From assembly GCA_963978545.1 (NCBI GenBank), contig OZ021724.1, positions 28,819,933 to 28,883,932 of the forward strand: a DNA stretch of 64,000 bases, given 5' to 3'. Below, one piece after another: positions 51,201 to 63,305 of this stretch. Below the pieces are notes generated by a model. That model was not told where the DNA came from. It ran no database searches and saw nothing but the letters and a program-made list of their open reading frames with translations. The translations under genes and the position numbers were made by a program. Position 1 is the stretch's first letter. Every line of letters begins with the position of its first letter. This DNA is from Linyphia triangularis (taxonomy: Eukaryota > Arthropoda > Arachnida > Araneae > Linyphiidae).

Positions 51201-54200
51201 GTTAGTGATTTCCTCTCAGTTTAAACTATATAGTTAGATATAGGGCTGATTTTGAAACGAGCAGATAGAGCATCTGACCAATAAGGCCAACTTTCTTTAA
51301 GGGGCTGATTTGAGATATTAGAGGCTTTTGATTAATATTATTTGTATTTCCACTAAATTTTCAATAATAGCGATTTTAATAATTACCAAGATTTACAACT
51401 ACAATATTTATCTTTACAAAACTAACACGTACCTTTGTCGTTATAATTATATAAAATATTGACTTATTTAGCTACAGACTTTTTTTTTTACTTTGTCTAT
51501 TCTTGCCTAACGTACGTTGTGCTGCTTTCACCATTTGAGAAGAAACATTGCTCTGGATATTATTTTCTAAAAGATTGTTGCAATATATTTTGCTACAGAA
51601 GAAAATAATTTAATATTTGTCGTCCAATTTATTTACTTAACTTCTTTAACGTTAATCGAGCACCAGAATGTATTGGCGAACTTTCTCAAAGTCTTAAAAA
51701 AAAAAATTAAAAAAAAACTATGAGAGGTGTGGGTTTTGGTGTCAGTTTGCAACTTTTCCAATTGAGATTATAAAAAAAGCACAGAGACAATTGGGTTACG
51801 TCTGCCAACATAAAAGGAACCACTAATAAAAGAGTAATATATTCCGCATGTATGATGATATGCATAAGCTAGATTGTTTGCGAAAGCATGTCTAATGTTC
51901 GTTTCATACCCTTAGAGATAATAAACTTGGATTATTCTTTAGTAAAAATTATGTAGGATGACAGTTATAACTTAGATGTACCAATGGAAATTTTTATAAA
52001 GAAGTGTTAAATAATTTAAATCAGTGGCGGCTCGTGCACTACAGCCGGCACAGCCGGGTTGCAACTAAATTTATTACTTCAAAACTAAAATTACATATTT
52101 TACAATTTTCTAAAATTGAGATTCAATTTCTATGGTAAGAGTAAAAAAAAAATCCTATAAAAAGCAAACTTGTTGCCTCAATACTCAATTCACGAGAGAG
52201 AAAAAAGAAAAGAAAAGAAACGCTTCTAATCAACCCAAACTGGTGATCTTCCTCCGAATAGCAGCCGCGAGTGTTCTTGAAAAGGGTTTTGGCTGCGATG
52301 TTGCCATGCGTTATCATGGTAGCCGATATAACCCAACAAAGCCTTTCACTCCACGTAATGTGAAGCGTGACAGCCAGTTCAGTAGTTTTCCAATTTCGAC
52401 TGTACTAGAGAATTCGATGAAATGATTTGCTGCGCATATGAGAATCAGCGTAGGTGGGTGGAATATGAATGGGAAAATGGGTGGGTGGAGTGAGTGAGAG
52501 AACTATACAGAATGATTTCATAAATTGTTCTGATTTTGTAATGTTATGTTATAAATGTTATTATTTTGTACAAATTGAAACGAAACTTTGATTTGAGTAT
52601 TAAAGAATTGGCGTTCATCAAGGTATATGTACACACTTGAAATATCACAAAAATAGGTCAAATGTGTTTATAGTTTTTTTCCTTTAAAATAATTTCTAGA
52701 TGGAATTTTTGCAAGATAATGGTATCGTCTGTAAGCTTGATATTTATTTTATTAGTTTGAAATACTATTTTTTTCGGAAAATAAATTCGAATATTTAAAG
52801 CTCATTATCTAAAAAATTGTGTTTTTGGCAAGTGAAACTTCATTTAAACTGTGATAACTGAAGTTTGATGCAATCTTTTTGAAAATTGATTCGAGAACTC
52901 AAATCTGCATTAATTATTAAATGTTTTGAACCCTAGTCGAATTGGTTGGAAAAGAAAATTAGTTTTGCTATATTTTTAAATGCAAAAGTTTTTAGAAAAA
53001 TTGCGATTTTTTTCTTTCAATGTTAAAAAAATTCTATTAAAAAAGCTACATATTCTAGAAACTAGATGGAGGTTCATAATATTAAGAATGATATTACGAA
53101 CAATTTTCAACCATAATTTCTTTTCTTGGCCCCATAAAACTCGAGTAATTACTGTTAAAAAATATGCTAATTATAACGAGTTAATTGTTAGTTACTTAAT
53201 TTTTTTAGCAAAACTGACATTTTTTTTAAGTAAACATCATTAATAATTATGTACTTTTAAGTGCAAAAAAAAAATCCGATTTTTAAAATGATAATTAAAA
53301 AAAAAAAAAATTCAAGTGACATGATTGTGGAAAGTGTGTGTGTGGTTGGGGAAGGAGTTAGGGGGGGGGGGCGAGTGGTTGTTGGGAAGTCGCATGTTTC
53401 AATACATTTCCTAACATTTTCGACTACGTTCCGCCACTGATTTAAATCTCATTGATGAATATATAAATACAGCAGAAGACAACAAACTACATACCCGATC
53501 CTGAACTAGGTTGGTCCATCCAAGCGAGATCATTGTTCTTTAAAACTCCAATGAATATCCAATTTTCTATTGAAACCATCCATCTCAATTCAATTCATTT
53601 ACAGGCAAATAATTCCATTTACCAATCGCTTTATTGTTAATAATAGTTTCTCTTTTCTGTATTGAACTGTAATTTAAACAATTTAAGGACATGACCCCTC
53701 GTCCTATTATAAGTACTAAATTCCAAACTCTCAATCTTATTATATTTATTCATAAATAAATTAACTAAATCTGCTCCAGTTCTTCTCTCCTGCATATATT
53801 TAATTTTCTTAATCTATTACGATATTCGATGGATGTAAAACCTTGAATAATCTTTGCAGCAGTGTTGAACTCTCTTCAGCAATTTAGTATCCTTTTTGAT
53901 ATTGTTGCACACATTTTCTGTATACAATTATAAATAGCGATGTATTTATTCTATTTATTTTAATGTTAAATTTTATTTTATTTTTTTAACATTGATTATA
54001 TAGGTTAGGAAAAGGTGGCAACATCTAAAGCAATCGGGAAATTTCGAGATGTTTCCTTGACGGGTTGACTGGATATTTCGAGAAAGTTCTCACGCGAACC
54101 TACAAATTAGACCGCAGCGTAAAATCGGCGATCTGTTTTACTTCGAATGTCGATGAAAGAATCTGAGCGCTTTGTTTACTTATTTGAGTGTGCTTGAATT

Positions 54201-56152
54201 ATCTCTGAATTCGAAGTTGTATTTAGTAAAGCTTATGTTGAAGTTTGATAGTGATTATACTGTTGTTCGAATTAATATTGTGAGCCTTCAAAGGAAGAAT
54301 AAACTGTAGCATTTATCTAATAAAAACTGTGTTATCATTGCCTCTGAGAAAAATTCATAACAATATGGTGACCAAAATAGTATTGCATAGTCAAGATCCG
54401 GTAGAATCCAAGAATGGTAGAGCAATGTCACTAGATTTGGTAAAAAAATGTGTTAATTTTTAAGATTAAAGTATATTAAATATAAAAGCTTGCTGAATTG
54501 TGAAGTTGGTTTACCATGAACTTTATTTTAAGTAAAACAAATCCACTCAACTGAGCATCTATCAATTTTGAATCCAAAGATATTCAGAAGTGTTGCCACA
54601 TGGCAAAAAGTAATTACACTATCATTTTTCTTATAAATACAACTTCAACACTTCCCCTTATTTAAAAAAAAAACTGACGCTTTTAAATGAAGAGTCCTAA
54701 GTTACACTTCTGAATTTCACACAAGTCCCATCTTTTCACACACCATCAACGGTCTTGGTTTGTGTAGGGGGCTTTGTCATTAAATCAGCAACTTGTATTT
54801 CTGTTATAAGCTGCTGTACATTAATTTCTCTCTAGTGTTCTCTAATAAATCCTAGCATCCTATAATAAGCATCCTAATCCTACCTTCCTATATAAGCCTT
54901 CTTACTGGCTGAATACCTTTTGTGAATTAAAGAAGCATTTATACTATTACCCCCATGTGTCGAACCATTGTTATGACTTTCTGAAAATTAATTTCGTTTG
55001 TCAATCTGCAATTAAGTTATATACTGACTTTTAATGACATTTAACTTAACCAGAATGCGCTACAGTCTAGAGAAGTTTCTGTCATTAAATGTTTGTGATT
55101 CAAAATAATTTTAAGAATTGTGTTTTCTAAATTTTTTTTCTCATGCTAGTTTTTACAATCAAATTTAACACTATTAATAGAAGCTCCAACAGCTCAAGTC
55201 TCCTAGTAAATTTTGAAAATACATGCTAATTTTTATTTTATAATTTTTTTACCTGTTAATTAATATATATTTTTAATTCTTTGATTCATAGGGGATGCGA
55301 ACTTGTACAAATATTTTCATCTGCAACATGGCTTTAGCCGATCTTATGACGATTCTGTGTTGTTCTTGGACCATCATTGTTGTAGATGCTTATCAAAATT
55401 TCGTTTTAGGCAAGGTGTATTGTAAACTCGATGGGTTTTTTCATAGTAAGTACAACGCTTTATTTAATTCTATTCCAATCATATGCTTAATGCAATTTCT
55501 TCAATTAATATATGCAAAACACAAAATCTGCATTTTAATGCCCTAATATCATAATATATAATCTATATTTAATCTGTTTTAAATGTTAAAATATAAATAT
55601 ACATTGCTAATAATTGAGAAATATGCATAATTTTGATAAGTATTGGATTTCGTTTTCATAATTGGCAGTGTTACGCCACCAAGTTCGATGTCAAAGCCTC
55701 AGAACATGCAAGTGTATATCACATATTTTTCTTATGTTTATAGAAATGTGTTGTTGCATAGGTTGCTAAAATGACATAAGAAGCACCCTATAATGTATAA
55801 ATTGACAAATATTTATGAATTATTTTTCAATAAGGCTTCAATAATCTTGCGCCAAATTTTATATAACTACTAATTAAAGTATTTCTAATTAACACTTTAG
55901 TCTTCAGAGTTGTTTTCCTCAATTATGCGAAAGATTGAAGATTCATTATTAATAATTGCCATTACGTTTCACGACTGGTTAAATATTTTAATTGAATGTT
56001 TAATTTAATCACGGCGTTCATTTAATCAAGAGTAAAAATTCGTTGAAAATTTTTATATTTACAAAACACATTTGATAATATATTATTGTGTTTGTAAGCG
56101 TCAGGCGTTCTCTTGGTTTATAATAGTGACGAAAGTCAGGTATGAGTGTTTG

Positions 56153-56183
<31 letters not shown>

Positions 56184-59100
56184 ATCCACTTCACTATTTT
56201 CCATTCTAGGATCTCATTCTTGTAAAGTAAAAATTATTTAAAAAATAAATTTTGTTTTAAATTAATGAAAATTCTATATCTTAAAACAATAACAACTCGA
56301 TGTCTAAACTTATGAAAATGATATTTGAATGTAAAAGATAGTACAGTTGTAAAAGAGATACCCCCCTCCCCCCCCCCAAAAAAAAAAACCCGATTAAATA
56401 CTCAATCATAAAATTCAGTAACAAGCGTTTATTTTTAAACATTGTAAAGGGAATGTCGGATCCATTCCCTGTAAGGAATACGCTTAATTTAATTCGTTCT
56501 AGGGATGACCTTTTTTCATTTTACAAACTTGCTACTGTCAATATAAATATTTTTTCTTAATACTATGTTAGTACCGTATTACCAACAAATGTCAATTGAC
56601 CCTTCTTTTCATTTAAACTCCTCACTAATTACAAATTAACCCCCCCCCCCCACCCCGCCGACCAAATGGTATAGTGGTTAAAAGTCCCGTTCGAGTCTCG
56701 TGTAATGCATGGGTGTTTGTAAATGTATGTTGGCTTGTCTAATAACGAATGTTTCGGCGCATTATAGCCCTCGTGTTGCTGATGGAGCCAGATAATCTGA
56801 AAACAACTAACCAACCTCCCCCCCCCCCTTTTTTTTTTAACTCTAACTTTTACCAAATCTTTCATAAGGTCTCCTCTTACAATAACTGGTATGTGATATT
56901 TACATTCAAAAGCACCAATGCTGAATTCGTAATTTCAAATTATAGTGTTAAATAATATTAGTAAGTTTTTTTTATTTAATTTTCTCAGAAAAGAACATTA
57001 ATCTATTCTCTGATACCGATACAATATTATTATATTTAATTAAACCGAAATATTTTGCGCTAACAGTTAGAAAAATTCTGCGAATTATTTTCTCATAATT
57101 GACGAATTTATTAAAATAATTTATATACTTAAGAAAGGTATAACAATTATTAATAAGCGATAGAAATGCCTTTGACATTTATTTATTGCCTGAATTAGCA
57201 AAGGAATGGAATTACACAAGTTAGTAATAGAAGTTGGGGAAAAAGTATTCTCTTTGCTAGAAATATCACCGAAATTTATGGCTAATATAAAGGTTGGGAG
57301 GAGCCAGGATAAACAAATAAAATATCTGATTTAAACTTCCTGTTACAAATCTTAATTTGACACCGTGTCTTCTAACAATGTTGATTCCACGTTTCAGCTG
57401 ATAAATGAGGGGAACAGCTTTCTATCTAGGGAACTCACTCTATGTACAGATTTTCCTAGTAATTATTCTTCAAATATTGCAAATGCAAAATTACCTTCAG
57501 AGTATATGGCTGCCAAACCATGAGAAATCTACCTCGATAGGTGTTCTAAAACCAAACACACATTAATTCTCTGTGACAGTATGAAAGAGATCCTTCGTCT
57601 GCCCGAGTAACATTATTTCACTTATCAATCGATCGGTATTTTTGCTCATTTCATTATGGTAGAGTAAATTTTGCCTTAACATTTGTTACAAGTGGCTTTC
57701 GAATTGACACTTTTCGTTTGAGTTGTTCTGTCCTAATTATTGTGGTTTATTTCAGTCACTATTTTTCTCTTCAGATTTTTTTAAAAATAAATTTTGTATT
57801 TAGTCATAAATTTGGGGATAGTATTTTGAGGAAGCCCATTAACGTGGTATTTGCGTTACGACGTGCAGACGAGTTCAAACATGCTCTGAAAGTTTGACTA
57901 TTCACTGAGCTGCAAGTTCTGATTTCTTTCTCTACCCCAAACAAAAAAAATCCCTAAAAGGTTATAACTTACAACTTAAGGTTAAAATTCATACATATAT
58001 TCACTATTTGTTAGAAAAACCACTATAATGAAAAAAAAAAAAAATTCCATGAAAACGAAATATATAATGCAACATATTAATAATTTTTTTATGATAATGC
58101 TAAACATCTGTAGATCAAATTTCATAATTGCTAGAAACAGTTGAAGTAAAACATGAATTTATTCACTAGTAAATATATATATACAGGGTGTTCGGAAACC
58201 ACCGCACTTCATATATATTTTCATAATTATGAGCAAAAATGAATAATATTTGTAATTTGAACTAGGGTCCGCAAATCAATATTTATCGAGATACTCGCAA
58301 TCAAAGTTTTATCAATTCGAACCAATTAAATCCTTTCTATCCATTTCTGAAACTCTCTTTATTTGTCCGTTTTTCTTTGGAGGTTACCATAATTTTAGTA
58401 GTTTGCTAATTGGAAAAAAAAAAATATATATTTAAGTGGGCATGGTGAACCAAATCACAAGAAAAATTAAAGTTTTAAGTTTACTTTTTTTTTCTTCTCT
58501 TTATCACCTTTTGGCTAACAGTTGATTTGAAAATATTTACAATTTTTAATTCTTGAATTTGAAGTGAGCATATGATTTGGAAACCCTAACTTTTCAAAAG
58601 AAATAATTTATATTTGGAAATTTGAGTTGCAATAAATATCAGATAATTTTGAATTTTATTGTTCTTGTTTAATTAATAATCTTCGTTCGTACTATAAGAA
58701 ACATTTTTTTAATAAAATAATAAACAATTATCATAAATACATGTAGAAACTTATCTTACTATAATTAAATAAGTTGTTAATAGGCAGAATGTTTGGGCAA
58801 CATGGAAAAAGTCCCGCAATCGAACCTCGCCGACGCTTTTCAGTCTTTCTTTAAAACGAGTATACGCCACAGTGATCTTAACAGATAGTGTTGTATTAAT
58901 TGTTTGGCTGTATTAGGGAGCTATCTCAATTTTTTAACTCTACAAACTGAAAAAACTAGGACAGTTTCCATTGAAAGACCTCCTGGAAGGCACGACCATC
59001 ACACAGGTATCGATTTAACGAGATTTCGGTGCAGTATGGCTCCATATAGCTATTACGCCTTAAAATATATGACCAATGCTGAAAGAAGATACTGGTAGGG

Positions 59101-60825
59101 GGCGTTGCAGTCATTTCTGAATGTACTTAATTGTATAAATTGTATTTGATTTTTTTTATCAACAGGGCTAGACTTCATTAAGACAGTGTAACATTGAACA
59201 ACTCAGAAATATCAAAATTTAATGAAAATACCTTCCAGGAAGTCTTTCAAGGGGGAAGTTACACGCATTTTCGTCTTGAATGAGAAAAAATATAGAAAAA
59301 TTCCATCACACTTCAAATTAATCAGAACGAAATAGTAACAAAATTCAGATAATAAAATAAACTACAAACTTCAATTTGTTACAATTAGAGGACACTATAT
59401 TCTCTTCGAGAAAGTATTGAACTGAATTCGTTGTATGTGATTTTTTTAGCAACAGATACAAGAGGACTATACTGTATTGAATGATCAAACATAGGCAAAT
59501 CATTATTGGATTATCCATACTATAAGGTGGAACGCCTTCCGGGAGGTCTTTCAAACGGAAACTGAAACACATTTTCGTCTTGAATGGAAGGAAATACGGA
59601 AAACTCCCATCAAATTGCACATAAGTTCGAACGCGATCATAATAAAATTCAGGTAATCAAATAAACCAACAAGTTAAATTTACTACTGTTAGGGGTCGCT
59701 ATGGAAAAGTATTAGTTGGTTTTATGTTATGTCTTAGCAACAGCTACAAAACAATAGGACTATACTGCACGGAAACATCGTAAAACATTGGCAGTTCATT
59801 TTTAGGTCATCCATACGTAATGAGGACTGCCTTCCGTGAGGTCTTTTAAAGGGAAATTGAAAAATATATTTTTTTTTATTTGATTTTTTGAATTTCAATG
59901 GTCTTGTTTTGGTTATTGTGTTTTTTGACTGGAATGTTCTCTATTTCCTTCCATACAAGACAAAATGCGTTTTAGTTTCCTCTTTAAAGATCTCACGGAA
60001 GGCTTTTCCTCCTTATCACTAGCACTATGTTCCTTAGCTTAGTTATTGTCTATATCTTGCTGTAACTATATCCTGGCGCAATTTAATCTTTGTCTATAGC
60101 CATAAAATGTCGAATCAAATCTAATAAAATACAATCTGTTGCCCCTGCCTCGCATGTCAAAGGTGTTGGGTTCGAATCCTGGGTTAAGCATCGGTGCTCG
60201 TTGGGGTTTGGAATCCACATTTAGCTATAGGTCCCGGCCTGATTAGCCATGTTATAGTGCAAAAAATTAGGTCGTTGAACGTAAAAACCAACCAACTTAT
60301 CATGGTTTTAGCAATGTGTTATACAATCGTTATAAACGTTTGGTAGAGAGATAATGGGATTGAACGGTATATCAATACCCTTTATAAAAAGATTTAAAAA
60401 AAAAAAAAGTAACCCATAAAAAATGTTTTTACTATATAAATCTTTGTATGCAACTTTTATGTGCAATTACAACTTGTTGAAGGGATTTTGAGCCCAAGAA
60501 AGTTTCTTTAGTATTTGAGCACTACGAACATAACCATCGCTTGTGTGACATTGACTAATATCTCCCTCCCCCCTAAAGAAAGAAATTCAATAGAAGATTA
60601 TGTCATCGACGACGAGTCTATCTGTCAAGTTTTAGCTCGATTGGACGTCAAGTGGTATATCAGTCCTTCGAAATTTAAATAGAAACGTGGGTAAAAGCGA
60701 CCTTTTTATGACAGTCCAAATACGTGATAGAATCTAAGGATAGAATGCATTGTCATTGAAAACGACCATCTACCTCCCAAAATTGTGCTCGATTCGATTT
60801 TGGTCCTCAGTAATTTTGCCTGGCA

Positions 60826-60861
<36 letters not shown>

Positions 60862-61184
60862 GAATTTAATATTCAAAATATTCGAATTAAAAAGCCCTAT
60901 TCCAAATTAAAATGCCGACCAAGTGGTATAGTGGTTAGCGTGCTGGCTTCTAGACCGCGAGGTTGCGGGTTCGAGTCCCGTGTTAGGCATGGGTGTTTGT
61001 AAATGTATGTTGGTTTGTTAAATGACGAAATGTTTCGGCGCATTATAGCCCTCGTGTTGCTGACGGCGCCAGATAATCTGAATACAACCAACCAAATTAA
61101 AATCTCTCAATTAATATGAGATTCGAATCACATAGCAATATGCAGTGATAGGCTTGGCTACAATAATTCATTAAAATTACATTT

Positions 61185-61262
<78 letters not shown>

Positions 61263-63305
61263 AAGTTTTGTCTTTATTCCTCATCTTACATCAACTAATT
61301 GAGTTAGAAACATAATGATTGACCAACCAAGGTAGGACAGAATTCCTTTCCTGGATAAAATGAAGTACGCTTAGGTATGTAGTGGGGAAGGAATGTGGTA
61401 GTACGGCGTTCTACAATTGTTTTTTAAGTTAGTCAAAATTTATTTACTTCTGTCTAAATTTTCAGTCCAATTTTTAATTTCATTACCTACTTGTTTAACA
61501 CTACACATCTGAGGGAACTGAAGTTTAATAAATAAATTGCTTCTTCAAGTTAATATGTCAACTGTTTTTAAGTGTTGCGTATGCTAATATGCTCCTTAAA
61601 ATTCCCACTACTCTCTATGCTGTTCCTCTAAAGCAACCGACTATCAAGCTACTATATTTGTGTGAGATATCCTAAACAAGCAAAGAGGTAATTGGAGTTA
61701 TTTGCCTTTCTAGTGACTTTCCTGCTGTCCAGCGTTTTCTCCCTTATCATCATCTCCGGGGATCGTCTCTTGGGCATCGTGTTCCCTTTCTCTCGGCGAC
61801 TAAGTCGTGGTCAAGCATGGGTCATTGTGGTAGCCACGTGGGTAGCCGCTATGATGTGCGCATCGCCCACGGCCATATGGAGATGGTTGCAAACCAGGAA
61901 CTGGCATGATTATGAAGAGGTGAGATTGCTTACGTTACCCAATGAAAGCAAATGAGAAGTTGTTTCATGGATATTCGTCTGTGAAACAAAAACGCATGTT
62001 TCAGTTTTAAACACTTATCAATGTGGTATTTAAACCTAGTTATGAACTGTGTGGGTAATTTATTATGTACTCCTGACAAGTTGGATTGTCACGCTATTGT
62101 AGTTAGAGAATGAGACTGGTATGAAATAATAAAAGCACAGGATTTTGAGGTAGTATAAGAAGGGATTTGTTTGTAAAGACGCAATTTTATGAACTTTGAA
62201 ACTGATATGTCTGTGAAGCTTGAAGAGATGAAGGGTGTATCATCAAGTCATACAAGCCTTTTAAAAGTAAGATAAATATTTACGGTATTTTAATTGCTCC
62301 TGATTTGTACTTTAACTTCTACTGAAATGCATATATTACATTCGTTTCCAAAAATAAGAGAAAAAAAAGAGTTTAGTAAGTGGTAAAACTGCAATATTAT
62401 AATTAACTTTGCTCTTTCCATCAGCTATACACACCCCCGACTTACTATGTATTTTTGAAGCAATTATATTATCAGAAAACCATGGCTGATCTTGATTATA
62501 CAGCAGTGAAAATACTAACACTCCTCGTGAAATGTACCTATTCACTTAGTTATCTTATTCTATTTTATAGATTTGGTGTAATGAAAATGGGTTCATTCTG
62601 AAGTACTACTGGCTCATGATCCTCATTCTATTGGTTTATATGCCTCTAACCGTAATGGCAGTGGCGTACACAGCGATCATCTTACAGTTGGATAAATACG
62701 AGCACCAACTTTTTCTCAGGGAACACCCACTAAAGATGAAATACAGGAAAAAGGTGACATTTTATGATTAAGATGAATTTATTTGCAGAGAGAGAGAGTA
62801 TTTTTGTTAAAAATATACTTGAATTTTTATGAACATCTTTCCTTATTTTCTTTCTCGATACCATTTGTTGTCTTATGGCGATTTTGGAAAAACAAATTCA
62901 AGTTATTTGAATAGTTTGTTTAAAACTTTATACTTTTCCATTTTGTTATATTTTGTAAAGAGAAAATATCTGCCTTTATGAAAATTGGTAGTTCTTAATA
63001 AAATTCCAATTATTTAATTTTTTAAAGAAATAATACATTTTCTGTGTAATGTAATTTTTTTAAATACTCTTTTTTTTTTTTTTTTTTTTTTTTTATTATA
63101 AAAAAGTATTATTAATATATTACACGCGTGTTTACTAACACCTACTTTTCAGCTTGGTAGCATGTTTCATTACACGTATCCTGTTTTCCTTTACTCTAAC
63201 TAGGTGATAAAAGTACTCTTCATGTACGTTCTCAACTACCTTGCTTTTTGGATTCTATTTCAAGTGGTAGTTCTGTATCGTTACTTCAAGCCACCGATAC
63301 AAGAG
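51000..63305 (+). CDS. Class A GPCR, peptide-receptor type, first five coding exons (partial)
   Basis: Coding segments: 51000-51200, 55292-55445, 61714-61919, 62571-62753 and 63204-63305. They join in frame through GT-AG introns (phases 0, 1, 0, 0) to 282 residues, and a donor at 63306 leads out of the window. The ATG is the first Met after an in-frame stop at 50943. Visible marks: sequons N17 and N25, N56 (1.50), D84 (2.50, in LAD), C111 (3.25) with ECL2 Cys C190, D135-R136-L137 in place of DRY, W161 (4.50), helix 5 Pro with Tyr eight residues on, and helix 6 ending VLYRYF. The usual CWxP of helix 6 is FWIL (263-266). TM7 and the tail lie to the right. It should be a plasma-membrane, G-protein-coupled receptor. 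By eye it is nearest to invertebrate neuropeptide receptors, but the ligand cannot be named. Confidence 0.88.
52022..53439. mobile_element. Non-autonomous hAT transposon
   Basis: Ends cagtggcgg and ccgccactg are perfect 9-bp inverted repeats. A perfect 8-bp duplication, atttaaat, flanks them (52014-52021 and 53440-53447), a hAT signature. The 1418-bp interior has a GC-richer part (about 52220-52520) and low-complexity runs (poly-G at about 53351-53360), but no transposase motif. Confidence 0.9.
53590..54470 (-). pseudogene. LINE reverse transcriptase C-terminal relic (CR1/jockey-like)
   Basis: Minus-strand pieces in the right order: LLYHSWILPDLDYAILFW then SPYC (about 54365-54425), LLKRVQHCCKDYS, GFTSIEYRNRLRKLNI, RTGADLVNLFMNKYNKIE, YNRTRGHVLKLFKLQFNT, and KAIGKWNYLPVNELN (about 53590). 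This matches the RT thumb and C-terminal region of CR1/jockey-type LINEs (WSPY, L..VQRRATK, Y..RL..L, RGDL, RTRGH, WN.LP). Several frameshifts and stops show it is dead. A 431-bp insertion separates the first piece from the rest. Confidence 0.75.
53929..54359. mobile_element. 431-bp insertion in the LINE relic, possible solo LTR
   Basis: Lies between LINE codons SPYC and KKDTKLLKRVQ. acaat flanks it on both sides (53924-53928 and 54360-54364), a 5-bp duplication as made by LTR-element integrases. It is non-coding, GC-richer than its surroundings, with AATAAA motifs at about 54298 and 54319. Its ends are not TG...CA, so the LTR idea is uncertain. Confidence 0.45.
55292..55445 (+). CDS. GPCR coding exon 2 (TM2, start of TM3)
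   Basis: Acceptor tttgattcatag, donor cata|gtaagt, phase 0 to 1. Encodes GMRTCTNIFICNMALADL, typical of ICL1-TM2, and GKVYCK with the disulphide Cys of TM3. Confidence 0.9.
56153..56180. repeat. (TA)n microsatellite
   Basis: About 28 bp of TA repeat. Confidence 0.9.
56657..56817 (+). mobile_element. tRNA-derived SINE, family A, copy 6 (internal deletion)
   Basis: gccgaccaaatggtatagtg to aaaacaactaaccaacc. About 24 bases between the A and B boxes are missing (gtggttaaaagtcccgttcg). Poly-C runs lie on both sides (56641-56656 and about 56818-56828) and may be a C-rich target duplication. Confidence 0.9.
58183..58215. other. Possible transposon end
   Basis: tacagggtgttcggaaacca resembles the outer ends of mariner-like elements and other TIR elements (TACAGGGTGT...). 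No matching opposite end was found. Confidence 0.25.
58940..60030. repeat. Cluster of about 300-bp units in both orientations
   Basis: The phrase ccttccRgRaRgtctttYaa occurs on the + strand at 59231, 59535 and 59830 (spacing 304 and 295 bp), and inverted at about 58962-58990 and 59976-60003. Between them other blocks repeat in order: cattttcgtcttgaatg, aggactatactg, and catac before the next unit. The array is thus three direct units flanked by inverted partial units. No coding potential is seen. Confidence 0.8.
60136..60298 (+). mobile_element. tRNA-derived SINE, family B, copy 3 (5'-truncated)
   Basis: Starts near gttgcccctgcctcgcatg, keeps the B box (gggttcgaatcctgggtt), the body ggtttggaatccac and cggcctgattagcc, and ends gtaaaaaccaaccaact. 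The A-box half is missing. Confidence 0.8.
60828..60860. repeat. Poly-A tract
   Basis: About 33 uninterrupted A, 54 bp before SINE copy 7. It is not the tail of that SINE, which ends in caaccaacc. Confidence 0.9.
60914..61091 (+). mobile_element. tRNA-derived SINE, family A, copy 7
   Basis: Full-length and close to consensus, with gccgaccaagtggtatagtg and ggttcgagtcccgtg, tail aatacaaccaa. A 12-bp match, ccaaattaaaat, flanks it (60902-60913 and 61092-61103); at least aaattaaaat is true target duplication. Confidence 0.95.
61189..61259. repeat. (TA)n microsatellite
   Basis: About 70 bp of pure TA, roughly 100 bp after SINE copy 7. Confidence 0.95.
61714..61919 (+). CDS. GPCR coding exon 3 (TM3, TM4)
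   Basis: Acceptor tttgcctttctag, donor gaagag|gtgaga, phase 1 to 0. This acceptor places C111 and R136 exactly 25 residues apart, as required from 3.25 to 3.50. Open sequence upstream of it reads as helix-like by chance. Encodes SGDRLLGIVFPF and TM4 with W161 and P170. Confidence 0.9.
61920..62570 (+). other. GPCR intron 3
   Basis: GT-AG, 651 bp, no other feature seen. Confidence 0.85.
62571..62753 (+). CDS. GPCR coding exon 4 (ECL2, TM5, ICL3)
   Basis: Acceptor ctattttatag, donor aaaaag|gtgaca, phase 0 both sides. Encodes the ECL2 Cys (IWCNENG), TM5 with its Pro and Tyr (VYMPLTVMAVAY), and a basic ICL3 end (KMKYRKK). Confidence 0.9.
62754..63203 (+). other. GPCR intron 4
   Basis: GT-AG, 450 bp, with a poly-T run at about 63069-63094. 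Confidence 0.85.
63204..63305 (+). CDS. GPCR coding exon 5 (TM6)
   Basis: Acceptor ttactctaactag, donor caagag|gtttgt, phase 0 both sides. 34 codons covering TM6 and the start of ECL3 (VLYRYFKPPIQE). The helix keeps a Trp (W264) but not the Cys and Pro around it. Confidence 0.88.

Larger units (their letters stand above)
51201..55291 (+). other. GPCR intron 1
   Basis: GT-AG intron of 4.1 kb. Contains a 1.4-kb hAT element and a LINE relic with a 431-bp insertion. The rest is unassigned AT-rich DNA. Confidence 0.85.
55446..61713 (+). other. GPCR intron 2
   Basis: GT-AG intron of 6.3 kb with two family A SINEs, a family B SINE, two TA tracts, poly-C/G runs, a possible transposon end at 58183 and a mixed-orientation repeat cluster. 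Confidence 0.85.

Noticed and set aside
61692..61713. Extending GPCR exon 3 leftwards to the upstream TTG/GAG codons
   Set aside because: No acceptor gives the required phase there without a stop. The acceptor at 61712-61713 gives the exact 25-residue spacing from C111 to R136.
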